Below are positions 1 through 8,179 of a DNA stretch of 25,076 bases, in pieces (position 1 is the first letter of the stretch; each line of letters begins with the position of its first letter). The stretch is from DATAYF01 sp036272735. GTDB taxonomy: Bacteria; Chloroflexota; Ktedonobacteria; Ktedonobacterales; Ktedonobacteraceae. Both the position numbers and the translations under genes were made by a program. The stretch covers positions 1 to 25,076 of the forward strand of contig DATAYF010000702.1 of the NCBI GenBank assembly GCA_036272735.1, in the 5' to 3' direction. The notes below the pieces were generated by a model. The model was given only the letters and a program-made list of their open reading frames with translations, did not search any database and was not told the origin of the DNA.

Positions 1-1012
1 CACAAGCGCAGGGGGCCGACTGCCAGGGCTATCGCTACGTGGTGCAGTTGGCGAACGATCGGCGTTCCCCATCACAAGCCCAAGCATATGGTGGGGACCG
101 ACGTCATCGGGGCGGATCTGGGACCCTCCTCCATCGCGCTGGTTCCACGAACAGGCGAGGCGAGCCTGTCGGTCTTGGGTGAGGAACTGACTCCCGATGC
201 ACGGGCGCTTCGCCGAGTGCCTCGGAAGATGGATCGGCAGCGGAGCGCGGCCAACTCGGACAACTACGATTCCCAGGGCCGCATCAAGAAGCAGGGCAAG
301 CGGCGACTGCGCTGGAAAACGAGCAAGGGCTACGAGCGCACCCGCCAGCGCAAGGCAGAGAAAGAGCGCCGGCTTTGTGCCCACCGCAAGAGCCTGCACG
401 GAAAAAAGGTCCATGAGATCATCGCGATGGGCACCACCATCATTCTCGAAAAACTGTCGTACAAGGCGTGGCAGAAACAGTATGGAAGGAGCGTGGGTCT
501 GCGAGCCCCAGGGATGTTTGTCGAACACCTGAGACGCACCGGGGCCACGGACGGGCGGCACCCTGCTCGAAGTTTCCACGCGCACCACCCGACTCAGCCA
601 ATTTTGTCACGGCTGTGGGAAGTGCGTGAAAAAGCCGCTCTCGCGACGCTGGCATCACTGTGCTTGCGGCGTGGGTCCAGTCCAGCGGGATCTGTACTCC
701 GCCTTTCTGGCCTCCACCCTTGATCAAGACCATCTCATCCCCTCGTGTGCTCGGGCAGTCATTGCCTGGGAAGGTGCGGAGGCGCGTCTGCGGGCCGCCA
801 ACGCTCGGGTAGCACAACGGGCGAAAGAGGGGCAGTCGTTGCCCCGAAGCTTTGGCGTTCCCAGAGCCGGAGCCCGTCTGCAGCCCCTCGGCCTCAACAT
901 CTCGAGCGAAACGACACAAGAGCCAGCTCTCCTCGCTCGTCGAGGACGGCTAGAAGCGTGGAAGCGCCGCTCAGAACCCCCGCTGCTTCAGCACGGGGAG
1001 CCGTCAGAGTCA
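1..1012 (+). mobile_element. Decayed TnpB-only insertion element (IS200/IS605 superfamily, IS1341-like), left side cut by window edge
   Basis: The stretch is filled by a broken tnpB reading left to right and ends in a GC-rich hairpin at 977-998 (CCCC ... GGGG arms with a TTC-type loop, one base bulged), followed by AGCCGTCAG. This is the usual look of a right end in TnpB-only elements. The right boundary is placed near 1012 by analogy with the second element of this window, whose hairpin is likewise followed by about 8-10 bases. No tnpA is visible, but the left end lies outside the window, so its absence cannot be proven. Confidence 0.65.
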
Positions 1013-1014
1013 GA
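3..1014 (+). pseudogene. tnpB: RNA-guided endonuclease TnpB, frameshifted remnant
   Basis: TnpB is the RNA-guided RuvC-type nuclease of IS200/IS605-group elements. Pieces of one protein are spread over two frames. Frame 3 gives YRYVVQLANDR at about 39-71. Frame 1, from about 88, gives the RuvC-I-like DLGPSS and a basic helical region (KKQGKRRLRW), then ILEKLSYKAW, a plausible RuvC-II stretch with Glu. Frame 2, from about 555, gives the zinc ribbon, CHGCGKC then HHCACG (about 597-665), and QRDLYSAFLA with the last catalytic Asp. At least two frameshifts (near 60-85 and 540-560) are needed to join them, so the gene is dead unless the sequence has errors. The true 3' end is uncertain because the ORF runs to 1069 through the right-end hairpin into the neighbouring gene. 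The family call is firm; the lack of function is an inference from the frameshifts. Confidence 0.75.
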
Positions 1015-1857
1015 TCAGCAAGATTCAAGTTTCCTGCCTACATATAGCAGGTGGTCAGCGGCTCCATAGAGCGAGGGTTCTTTGCTTAGTCGATAATTCA
1101 AATCTATCCACGCTTGCCAGGCATCACCCGTGAGCCGATTGACCTGCTCTTCATTGCGGGCAACAATGCCTTCGCAACCAACAAGCTCGAGGGTCTCAAA
1201 ACCGGCCTCTTCCATGAGTGGCACGATTTCAGAGGGGCGGGCAAAATAGGCATCCGTGAATCCGACTCCCTGACCAGCATGATAGACCCCAGTGCGCAAT
1301 ATTTCTTCCCATTCGGCTCGCTTCTCAAGCAGGATAGAGGGGGAGTTCCTGGCAAGGTCGCGGAAAGCAGCGTAGCGGGTAATGAAGGCAGTGAAGATGA
1401 GCCCACCAGGACGAAGCACACGCCAGGCTTCACAAATTGCTTGTTGCCGCTCAGGCTCGGTCAGTAGATGGTACAATGGGCCAAGCAGCAGGACGACGTC
1501 AAAGCTCTTATGGCTACAAGAAGATAGGTTGAGTGCATTCCCATGTATATACTGATGAATAGAGCCTTTATTTTCGTGAGCTTTTTGTCGTGCAAAGTTA
1601 AGATTGCTTTGTGAGAGGTCGAGGAGCGTGACTTGATATCCAAGCGAGGAAAGAGCCAGTGCATACCTGCCCGGGCCGCCACCATCATCCAGTACAGATT
1701 GTGGTGCTGGAGGAAGATAATCTGTCAGCGTACGCATGGTGATAGCAAATTCTGTCCGATGCCGCTCCAGACGCTGCCATTCAACGTGCGACTCCTCATT
1801 ATAGTAGCGTTCAACGATGTCCTTACCTGGCTGATCTAAGGAGCGTAATTCATCCAT
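1015..1857 (-). CDS. Class I SAM-dependent methyltransferase
   Basis: The 280-residue protein is a Rossmann-fold methyltransferase of the Methyltransf_11/25 type; the substrate cannot be told. Motif I is VLDDGGGPGRY (residues 55-65), the acidic residue that binds the ribose of SAM is Asp80 in VTLLDLS, and the strand-4 region is FDVVLLLGPLYHL (119-131), followed by VLRPGGLIF (147-155). The length fits the family. The start at 1857 is followed by a well-formed N-terminus and lies opposite the 2018 gene, giving a 160-base divergent intergenic region. The stop (1015-1017) sits only a few bases from the end of the TnpB element, so the last residues may have been set by that insertion. Soluble cytoplasmic enzyme; no operon partner is visible. 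Confidence 0.88.
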   Translation of the reverse strand: MDELRSLDQPGKDIVERYYNEESHVEWQRLERHRTEFAITMRTLTDYLPPAPQSVLDDGGGPGRYALALSSLGYQVTLLDLSQSNLNFARQKAHENKGSIHQYIHGNALNLSSCSHKSFDVVLLLGPLYHLLTEPERQQAICEAWRVLRPGGLIFTAFITRYAAFRDLARNSPSILLEKRAEWEEILRTGVYHAGQGVGFTDAYFARPSEIVPLMEEAGFETLELVGCEGIVARNEEQVNRLTGDAWQAWIDLNYRLSKEPSLYGAADHLLYVGRKLESC

Positions 1858-1965
1858 GCGAATACTTTCCTTTCATCTCTGCTATCTCTTGTATCTCTTC
1901 CATTTTATCACCATTTCACCCGCACGCTGAGGTAGCAGCCCTAATTCAGCAACCGTCACTTATGG

Positions 1966-1971
1966 TAGAAT
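1966..1971 (+). promoter_or_regulatory. Possible extended -10 promoter element for the dehydratase gene
   Basis: TGGTAGAAT at 1963-1971 matches an extended -10 (TGnTATAAT) with one changed base, and lies about 45 bases before the preferred ATG at 2018. No clear -35 box is seen at the expected distance, which is acceptable for extended -10 promoters. Inference from sequence pattern only. Confidence 0.35.
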
Positions 1972-2017
1972 ACAAAGCATGCTACCAACCATGAAATAAG
2001 AAATGAGAAGTACTACC

Positions 2018-2992
2018 ATGCGAAACTATACGACAGCCCCAGAACTTACTCCACACTACATCGATACCGTTTGGGAGACCCTCCCGCACCATCTGCGTTC
2101 CACCTTCCTGTTGCCTTGCCCACAACTTGCGCAGCAACTCAATTGCGATCTGACCATCGCCAGCGAAACATTTCAATATACAGGCAGCTTCAAATTTCGC
2201 GCCGCCTATAACCTGCTCTCAAGCGTGCCACAGCAGCACGTCATCGCCGCCTCTTCGGGCAACTTTGGGCAGGCTGTGGCCTATGCCAGCAGGTTGTTGG
2301 GGAAGACGTGTACGGTGGTGATGCCGGAGACCTCGGCCCAGGTCAAAATCGCTTCGGTGCAAGCCTATGGCGGCCAGGTCGATCTGATCGACGTGAAACG
2401 CGTCAGCCGCGACGAACGCGCTGCGCAACTGATGGCGGCGACGGAGGGCGCGTTTCGAGCCCAGGCGTATGATGATTACCGCGTCGTGACCGGCAATTCC
2501 ACGCTGGGCAAAGATATTTTCGCCGCCTTCAGCTTTGACGCGGTCATCGTGCCGATTGGTGGTGGTGGCCTGAGTTCCGGCCTGGTTATTGCGCGCGATT
2601 ATTTGCAACTGGACACCGAAATCATCGGAGCGGAGCCGCTACCCGGAGACGATGCTGCTCGCTCACTGCGTGGTGGGCAATTGATAGCAAACGAACAAGA
2701 ACCCGCGACCATCGCCGATGGAGCACGAACCGTGAGCCTGGGACACCTTAACTGGGAAATCTTGCAACACGGTCTGGCCGATATCATTGCTGTACCGGAC
2801 GAAATCACAAAAAAAGCGCTACGACTGTATTTCCGTAGCATGAATCTCAAGGTAGAGCCTACCGGAGCGCTTGCTTTAGGGGCGCTGCTCAAAGATCCCA
2901 CGCGCTTCGCTGGAAAACGCGTGTGCTGTATCGTCAGTGGAGGCAACGTCGATCCCGCTGTGTACGCACGCGTGCTGACCGAAGAGGAATAG
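2018..2992 (+). CDS. PLP-dependent threonine/serine dehydratase-like enzyme (fold type II)
   Basis: Fold type II PLP enzymes of this group deaminate threonine or serine to the 2-keto acid and ammonia; serine racemases share the fold. The PLP lysine is in TGSFKFRAA (Lys64 counting from the upstream ATG at 2003). ASSGNFGQ (83-90) is the substrate loop, GGGGLSSG (186-193) cups the PLP phosphate, and SGGNVD near the C-terminus contacts the pyridine ring. At about 325 residues there is no C-terminal ACT regulatory domain, so it resembles the catabolic (TdcB-like) or racemase-like forms, not the biosynthetic IlvA. ATG 2018 is preferred over ATG 2003 because GAGAAG stands about 7 bases before it. 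The stop is only 11 bases from the stop of the convergent gene at 3004. Exact substrate unknown. Confidence 0.88.
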   Translation: MRNYTTAPELTPHYIDTVWETLPHHLRSTFLLPCPQLAQQLNCDLTIASETFQYTGSFKFRAAYNLLSSVPQQHVIAASSGNFGQAVAYASRLLGKTCTVVMPETSAQVKIASVQAYGGQVDLIDVKRVSRDERAAQLMAATEGAFRAQAYDDYRVVTGNSTLGKDIFAAFSFDAVIVPIGGGGLSSGLVIARDYLQLDTEIIGAEPLPGDDAARSLRGGQLIANEQEPATIADGARTVSLGHLNWEILQHGLADIIAVPDEITKKALRLYFRSMNLKVEPTGALALGALLKDPTRFAGKRVCCIVSGGNVDPAVYARVLTEEE

Positions 2993-3003
2993 ACAGCGCG
3001 AGA

Positions 3004-4104
3004 TCATTGTGATGACGCGGGGTAGATGCGCAGATGGGAAAACGTGGCCTGCGCCCCGGTTTTGGAGGTGGTCAGGTTGTTGACGAACAGGGCGCTCAGG
3101 CCGCTGGCAAAGCTGTTATCCGAGACGGTGGTCAAGGTTTGGCCATTGACAATAAAGGCCAGCGAAGATCCTTTGGCATCAATGACGATGTGATTGACGC
3201 CACCAGCGTCCGCAATGGCCGAGTTCATGGTATCGTTCACCAGCGGCGTATTGGTGATCTGCCCATTGGCATCGGTCATGCCTTTGTACACGGCAAATGA
3301 ACCATCGCCGTAGAGGGTAAAACGGTAAAACGTCGTGAAATCGCTGCCGTTTTGGTCCAGCGTGCCGCGAATGAACACGCCATAGCCGTTGTTCTGGTCA
3401 CCCTTTGTTTGCGTGGCATCGACAAAAAGCTGAAAGTCGCCAAAGGTTTTATTGCTCCCCTGACCCGGCACCATCTCCCAGAGCAGGTCATGGTTATCGT
3501 CTTCCAGCGTTAGCGCGCCTGCGCTGACTGTAGCGCTAAATTTTCCAGGCTCGCTTTGCAACGACCAGCCATGCGTATTATTGCCAAAGTCGTCGGCAAA
3601 AAGCGGCGTGGCGTTGGGAGTGGCCTGCTGCGCCTGCGTAGGCTGACCACCAGAGAACCAACTCGCGCCAAACAGTGCAGCCGCAACCACAAGCAGGCCC
3701 AGCGCAACCAGGCCGAGGAGCATAGCCAGCCGTGATCGACCTCGGCGCGCAGCCGTTGGCCGTGGCGCAGCGGGAGGGATATTACCAGGAGGAGTGAAGG
3801 GACCAGTTCTCATGGGAGGCTGCGCGTTAGCACGTGTGGCTGGTTGGGCTGCTGGTGAAAAATTTTGTGAAGCCCACATTGGTTGAGATGATGCCTGCTG
3901 CGGCCCCGAAAATGATCCAGGGCGATTGTTGACGGGCGGTTGAGGAGGCAAAGGCGCAGGCTGCGCAGCAGGCACACGATAATACCCACAATTGCGACAT
4001 TGTGCTTCATTCATCGGCACAGGCGCACCACAACGCTGACAGGCTTGAGAAGGCACACCCCCAAAGGGTGGATACGCTGAGGACACCGGGAAACCTCCAA
4101 CCAT
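3004..4104 (-). CDS. Zinc-ribbon, single-span membrane protein with an extracytoplasmic beta-sandwich-like domain
   Basis: The 366-residue protein has four parts. A zinc ribbon of two CxxC pairs (CQRCGAPVP and CRNCGYY) lies within the first 45 residues. A long Pro/Gln/Ala-rich linker runs to about 120. One hydrophobic span (about 125-152, LAMLLGLVALGLLVVAAALF) follows a basic RRGRSR stretch, giving a cytoplasmic N-terminus. A C-terminal domain of about 190 residues begins ADDFGNNTHGW, with alternating Gly/aromatic strands such as NGYGVFIRG and FYRFTLYGDGSFAVY. That last domain recalls the LamG/DUF1080-type beta-sandwich found in carbohydrate-binding or sensor proteins; this is an analogy. Architecture matches the protein at 9321-10421 apart from the outer domain. 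Function unknown; a role as envelope sensor or anchored binding protein is a guess. Confidence 0.85.
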   Translation of the reverse strand: MVGGFPVSSAYPPFGGVPSQACQRCGAPVPMNEAQCRNCGYYRVPAAQPAPLPPQPPVNNRPGSFSGPQQASSQPMWASQNFSPAAQPATRANAQPPMRTGPFTPPGNIPPAAPRPTAARRGRSRLAMLLGLVALGLLVVAAALFGASWFSGGQPTQAQQATPNATPLFADDFGNNTHGWSLQSEPGKFSATVSAGALTLEDDNHDLLWEMVPGQGSNKTFGDFQLFVDATQTKGDQNNGYGVFIRGTLDQNGSDFTTFYRFTLYGDGSFAVYKGMTDANGQITNTPLVNDTMNSAIADAGGVNHIVIDAKGSSLAFIVNGQTLTTVSDNSFASGLSALFVNNLTTSKTGAQATFSHLRIYPASSQ

Positions 4105-4179
4105 AAACGATAGGTAGCTATTGCAGAGTATCGCATATTTTGTGATGGAAGTCTACGATTATTTTGTCATACTAGGACC

Positions 4180-4224
4180 TTATTCCGAAAACCTGAGCGC
4201 TCCGCGCTCAGGTTTTCGGAATAA
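4180..4224. repeat. Perfect 21-bp inverted repeat (3-nt loop), member of a local palindromic repeat family
   Basis: Arms 4180-4200 and 4204-4224 are exact reverse complements around the loop TCC. It lies between the stop of the ATP-grasp gene (4256, minus) and the start of the zinc-ribbon gene (4104, minus), so as RNA it could end ATP-grasp transcription. There is no long U run, so it is not a textbook terminator. The right arm shares its 17-base core (4204-4220) with the element at 5550-5611, and a variant occurs at 10460-10486. Confidence 0.85.
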
Positions 4225-4255
4225 GTAGTGGGTAATTTGGGCATGGCCTCTCTTT

Positions 4256-5533
4256 TTAGCGCGCCACCGGACTACTGAGTATCAGTATTTCTTTTCTGAT
4301 GTCGAAGTGCAGGCAGCCGTGTGCTTGCCGCAGTGCCTGCTCGACTTCTTGTGAAGTGGCACCACGCGCGAAGATAAAGCCAAGGTAGCTCGCGCCTTCG
4401 GGCAACGGCACCAGCAGATGATGCAGTTTGGCAGTAATCTCCACGCCGGTAATCAGCGGCACCGACTTCGCCTCCTCGACGCCATGCACACTCTTGAGCA
4501 TGCCAGCCCCAGGAATAGGAATCATCATTACAGCGGCTGCGTGCTGATCGCGCTCAACGCTCGTGACCTCTTCACCGATGGCGTGGCGCAAAATCAATTC
4601 TTCCAGGCACATGCCTGAGCCAAACTCAAGCACCGTTGAGCACAGGCCACCAATCGAGCGCCCGGCCATCTCTAACATCCAGGGACCTTGCTCATTGACG
4701 CGCAACTCAGCATGGATTGGCCCTTCGTGCAGGCCCAGGGAGTGCGCGGCGACGGCTACGCATTGGGCGATGGCGGCTTGCGTAGCGGGTGCAAGCCGCG
4801 ATGGTGTTACATAAATGGTTTCCTCGAAGAACGGGCCATCCAGAGGATCGGGCTTGTCGAACAGCGTCAATACCTTCAACTGACCATGAGTCAACAATCC
4901 TTCGAGCGCAACCTCGAAACCAGGGATAAAATCTTCCACCAGGAACGACGTCTCTTGCTCGGCGTAGCCCTCACTTAACAAGAGGCGCTTCAAGCGTAAA
5001 AATGCCGCCTGAAATTCAGTGGGATCGTTTGCACGGATGACGCCCCGACTGCCTGAGAGCCGACGCGGCTTCACGACACAGGGATAGGTGACCTGCGTGG
5101 CAATCTGCTGGGGATCGTCGCGAAGAAAGAACTCGCGGAAAATAGGGCAGGGAGCGCCACCAGCCGACATCAAGCGCCGCATCAACAATTTGTCACGAGC
5201 AGCCTCGGCGCTTTGAGGAGTATTGTGCGCCAGACCTAGCGCGGAACTGGCTTGCGCGGCTAACTCGCTGGCGCTGTCATCCACCGAAAGTATAGCGGCG
5301 AAGGGATGATCCTGGGCAAATTCTGTGATTGTGCGGACCGAGGTGGGAATGTCGTTAAAATCTACGCCCAGAGGCACATGCCAGTAGTCGGCCAGGGTCT
5401 CCGGCAGATCAAGGCCAACGACCACATCCAGATGCATGGCGTCGGCCGCCTGCAAAAAAGCGCCTGCTCGATAGGTAGCGGGCGTCATCAATAAAAGAAC
5501 ACGTTTGCGTTCGTTTTCTACATTTGTCTGCAT
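4256..5533 (-). CDS. ATP-grasp ligase, L-amino-acid ligase (dipeptide synthase) type
   Basis: ATP-grasp ligases join a carboxylate to an amine via an acyl phosphate. The 425-residue protein has the pre-ATP-grasp Rossmann part (1-110), the ATP-grasp core (110-320) and a C-terminal part like the LAL_C2 domain of bacterial L-amino-acid ligases (335-420). ATP-contacting residues are Lys155 in CVVKPRRLSGSRG, and Glu200 in LVEDFIPG. Metal and carboxylate residues are Glu276 in HAELRV and Glu288/Arg292 in LEMAGRSIGG. The Asn usual in the EINPR motif is replaced (EMAGR), as often seen in this subgroup. A 91-residue gene lies upstream on the same strand, and palindromic repeats lie on both sides. The substrate may be an amino acid for dipeptide or peptide-like metabolite synthesis, which is inference; no other biosynthetic genes are adjacent. 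Confidence 0.85.
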   Translation of the reverse strand: MQTNVENERKRVLLLMTPATYRAGAFLQAADAMHLDVVVGLDLPETLADYWHVPLGVDFNDIPTSVRTITEFAQDHPFAAILSVDDSASELAAQASSALGLAHNTPQSAEAARDKLLMRRLMSAGGAPCPIFREFFLRDDPQQIATQVTYPCVVKPRRLSGSRGVIRANDPTEFQAAFLRLKRLLLSEGYAEQETSFLVEDFIPGFEVALEGLLTHGQLKVLTLFDKPDPLDGPFFEETIYVTPSRLAPATQAAIAQCVAVAAHSLGLHEGPIHAELRVNEQGPWMLEMAGRSIGGLCSTVLEFGSGMCLEELILRHAIGEEVTSVERDQHAAAVMMIPIPGAGMLKSVHGVEEAKSVPLITGVEITAKLHHLLVPLPEGASYLGFIFARGATSQEVEQALRQAHGCLHFDIRKEILILSSPVAR

Positions 5534-5549
5534 ATATTATTACCAAAAT

Positions 5550-5611
5550 CTACTACCTATCCGAAAACCTGAGCGCGGAGCGCTAGCTGCGCAGCGGCGT
5601 TGGGTTTCGGA
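5550..5611. repeat. Imperfect palindromic repeat, second member of the family seen at 4180-4224
   Basis: Bases 5550-5576, read on the minus strand, begin with the same 17 bases as 4204-4220. The opposite arm at 5597-5611 (GCGTTGGGTTTCGGA) is a diverged complement, so the whole can fold as an imperfect hairpin. It lies between the 91-residue gene (stop at 5621) and the ATP-grasp gene (start at 5533). Confidence 0.75.
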
Positions 5612-5620
5612 ATTAAGAAC

Positions 5621-5896
5621 CTAGTCTTGTTCAACCTCGACAGCTAAACCCATCGACTTCAAAGCAGCAGCTAAACCAAACAAACGAGCATCACCCTGTA
5701 CCGTCCATACGATGCGGGGGGCACGCGCCGTCGTCTGCTGCGCGTCCTCCCAGGAGCATGCAAAGCTGCCCTGCCAGTCACGATGCTGGACACGTCCCTG
5801 ATATTGCCATGACTGAGCCATAGGACGCCGATGATTAAACCCCAAACCAGCACCCTCGATACCGGCAAAATCTTTACTCCAAAAGATGACTTTCAC
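5621..5896 (-). CDS. Small hypothetical protein (91 aa)
   Basis: I do not recognise a family. The predicted protein is soluble, has many Trp and Gln residues in the first two thirds and a hydrophobic helix-like end (LFGLAAALKSMGLAVEVEQD). It has no signal peptide, membrane span or Cys-based metal site. Its acidic C-terminus and in-line position upstream of the ATP-grasp gene suggest a separate real gene, not a shadow. The intervening palindrome may uncouple the two. It starts with MKVIFWSKDF and a purine-rich stretch (GAGAGGGTAG on the minus strand) lies upstream as a possible ribosome site. Another frame (5671-5868) is open on the same strand but less convincing. Confidence 0.6.
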   Translation of the reverse strand: MKVIFWSKDFAGIEGAGLGFNHRRPMAQSWQYQGRVQHRDWQGSFACSWEDAQQTTARAPRIVWTVQGDARLFGLAAALKSMGLAVEVEQD

Positions 5897-5967
5897 GATC
5901 TACCCTCTCGCACTATTGCATCGAACTGCGCCTATAAGTATACACCTTTGTGGCGCGTTTGGCAGCA

Positions 5968-7056
5968 CTACGAAAGTGCCTGCCACACTTTGGCGGTCTT
6001 GTCGTAGGAGGAGGTAACGATGCGTGAACCATCAGGCGACCAGGAGGCCGACAAAACCGCGAGCGTGTGGCCGTGATAGGCTAGCGTCTGTCCTGCAGCG
6101 AGTGTGCGCACCTGGGCAAAGCCATCGTGCTCGTACGATTGGGTACTACCACCGGCAGCGGCAAGGTGTGCCCCATGCGGCGACCAGGCCAGGGCCAATA
6201 TAGCGGCGGAGCCAGCTTTGTACGAAGAGCGCACTTTTGCCGTCATGGCATCGCGCAGATACACCATACCTTGATAATCGCCCATGGCAATGGTGGCGCT
6301 CGCTGGCGACCAGGCCACAGCATCAGCCCAGCCTTTATACGCTACAACATCCTCGCCAGTGCGGCTATTCCATACGCGCACCGTGGGGGAGACGATGCCA
6401 CTGAGCAGGTCACTGGTGGCCGAAACGATAAACTGGCTATCGGGCGACCAGGAAAGATACGAAATCAGCGTATGATGGGCGGTATACGTGAGCAGGTGCC
6501 GTCCGCTGAGCGCATCCCAGACCTGAACAGTTTGGTCGTTGCTCGCCGAAGCAATCCTACTGCCATCGGGCGACCAGGCCACAGCATTGATATGATCGTG
6601 ATGCCCCGCGTATTTGACACGAAAACTACTGGTACGCGTATCCCACACCCAGACGAGATGCAGGTCAGCGGGAGTGTAGTCACCTCCACCCAGCGCCAGG
6701 TAGCGCCCATCGGGCGACCAACACAATGAAGCGCTTTCGGTGGTTGCCTGTATCGTTTGGTAGGTGCTTCCCGTCACAGCATCCCACAGTTCCGCGTGAT
6801 GGCCCAGGCCACCGGCGGCAATATATTTGCCAGCAGGTGACCACGCAACCGCAGAGAAGCCACTGTAATTGCTCACAGAGCGATCCTGATACACCGTGAG
6901 CGTTTGGCCCGGTGCGGCAGATCTTCTCATGAGGGACAGTGCACGAGAGATCCGCGCTTCAAGCTGTGGACTGATGTTACAGCTAGCTACCACCACGCCT
7001 AACCCTACAACACCCGTGAGCAGAGCACGCCGACGCCCTACCTTATACGTACCCAT
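5968..7056 (-). CDS. Seven-bladed WD40 repeat lipoprotein, Tat-like signal
   Basis: The 362-residue protein starts with GRRRALLTGVVGLGVVVASC: twin arginine-like RRR (8-10), a hydrophobic core and a VASC lipobox with Cys26. It is therefore likely exported, perhaps by Tat, and lipid-anchored. The rest is seven WD40 units, each recognisable by an AVAWSPDG-like strand and a WD/WN end: FSAVAWSP, ASLCWSPDG, INAVAWSPDG, ISYLSWSPDS, ADAVAWSPA, ILALAWSPHG and LSASWSPDG. Seven is the number needed to close one propeller, so the domain seems complete. WD40 propellers are protein-binding scaffolds; the partner is unknown. The gene stands alone, divergent from the HAD gene across a 233-base intergenic region. 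Confidence 0.9.
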   Translation of the reverse strand: MGTYKVGRRRALLTGVVGLGVVVASCNISPQLEARISRALSLMRRSAAPGQTLTVYQDRSVSNYSGFSAVAWSPAGKYIAAGGLGHHAELWDAVTGSTYQTIQATTESASLCWSPDGRYLALGGGDYTPADLHLVWVWDTRTSSFRVKYAGHHDHINAVAWSPDGSRIASASNDQTVQVWDALSGRHLLTYTAHHTLISYLSWSPDSQFIVSATSDLLSGIVSPTVRVWNSRTGEDVVAYKGWADAVAWSPASATIAMGDYQGMVYLRDAMTAKVRSSYKAGSAAILALAWSPHGAHLAAAGGSTQSYEHDGFAQVRTLAAGQTLAYHGHTLAVLSASWSPDGSRIVTSSYDKTAKVWQALS

Positions 7057-7214
7057 ATCATCATCTTTACCTGCTCTTGTATCCTATAAAGGATCATTTC
7101 ATCCGTCTATTTCTAGCATAAAAGAGCCGTACATAAACACATCGAAATAGAGTACAGCATCGTTGACGTAGGATACAAAACGAGGTCGGGCCATGCATCT
7201 TCCCAAATAGGAGA

Positions 7215-7220
7215 TATAAT
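7215..7220 (+). promoter_or_regulatory. Possible -10 box (TATAAT) for the HAD gene
   Basis: A perfect TATAAT in GAGATATAATAGG lies 70 bases before the preferred ATG at 7290. The -35 position holds only a weak match (CATGCA at about 7192-7197). Pattern-based call. Confidence 0.4.
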
Positions 7221-7289
7221 AGGGGGTGCCGGTACCTACATCGGTGCGACCGACACGCCGTGATTAGCAAACATGAGAGAGAAGATTTT

Positions 7290-7973
7290 ATGTCCACGCT
7301 TGTTTTTTGGCTTGATGTTGATAATACCCTTTTGGCGAACGACGACGTCAAAAAAGATTTAGATGAACACCTGCGGGGTGAAGTTAGTCCAGAGCTTGCA
7401 CAACGTTTCTGGCAAATTTACGAAGACGTCCGGAAAGAGAAGGGCGTAGTTGATATTCCGCTCTCATTACGGCGTCTACGCGAGGAAACTCCGCTGGATA
7501 AAATGGACGAACTGACCTACCAGCACGTTGAATCGATCTTTAATAACTACCCATTTCAAAAAGCACTCTATCCAGACGCCCTCGAAACAGTGCTCTACCT
7601 CAATACCCTGGGCGTTACCGTGATCGTTTCTGACGGTGATCAGCATTTCCAGGCAGAAAAGGTCCTGAATAGTAACCTGGCCGAAGCGGTGAAAGGTCGT
7701 GTGCTGCTCTACGTCCACAAGCAGCAGCACCTGGACGAGATGATGAAGCTCTACCCTGGCGACCATTATGTTATGATCGACGACAAACCGTCGATTCTGG
7801 CCGACATAAAAAATGCGCTGGGGAGGCGCGTCACCACGGTATTCGTGCGCCAGGGAAAATACGCGTTGGAGCCGTTTCCAGAGCACTTCACGCCCGATAT
7901 TACCGTCAATCACATTGGAGACCTGCGTGCGTTCAGCAAAGAGCAATTCTTACAGACCGTTGCTCAGCCGTAG
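7290..7973 (+). CDS. HAD-superfamily hydrolase-like protein
   Basis: HAD enzymes use an aspartate nucleophile, mostly for phosphatase reactions. Motif I is FWLDVDNTLL with Asp9/Asp11, motif II is VIVSDGD with Ser114, Lys144 in YVHKQQHL is a candidate motif III lysine, and the metal-binding motif IV is MIDDKPS with Asp164/Asp165. All catalytic positions are thus present. Residues 18-90 are helical and form a C1-type cap. ATG 7290 (227 residues) is chosen over the GTG at 7260 because GAGAGAAG stands just before it, and the extra N-terminal residues from 7260 are not family-like. Soluble, single-gene unit; substrate unknown (phosphoglycolate phosphatase-like size). Confidence 0.85.
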   Translation: MSTLVFWLDVDNTLLANDDVKKDLDEHLRGEVSPELAQRFWQIYEDVRKEKGVVDIPLSLRRLREETPLDKMDELTYQHVESIFNNYPFQKALYPDALETVLYLNTLGVTVIVSDGDQHFQAEKVLNSNLAEAVKGRVLLYVHKQQHLDEMMKLYPGDHYVMIDDKPSILADIKNALGRRVTTVFVRQGKYALEPFPEHFTPDITVNHIGDLRAFSKEQFLQTVAQP

Positions 7974-8179
7974 TCTTGCTTATGGTCAGGGAACACGCAC
8001 GTAGTGGTGAGGCAACATCGCTCATCAATGCGCTGCGATGGCTCGTTACTTATTACATGGTCACAAAAGTGCTATGCTTTTGGATACAACCACACGTTTT
8101 ACGTTATAAGTATGTGTTGTAATAGCAAAGAGAGAAGGCACGTGGCCCTATTTCAGCGAGTTGAAGGAGCATATTTTCC
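7974..8179. other. Intergenic region without a recognisable gene
   Basis: About 205 bases between the HAD gene and the LURP-one-related gene. AAGGAG at about 8164-8169 is the ribosome site of the 8180 gene. TTATAAGTATG near 8105 could be a -10, but no good -35 goes with it. No hairpin typical of a terminator is seen after the HAD stop. Confidence 0.4.

Noticed and set aside
440..919. 159-codon minus-strand frame inside the first TnpB region
   Set aside because: Antisense shadow of a GC-rich broken tnpB whose zinc-ribbon and RuvC motifs are on the plus strand.
6127..6729. 200-codon plus-strand frame opposite the WD40 gene
   Set aside because: Lies entirely within a gene with seven clear WD40 units; periodic look comes from the repeats in the other strand.
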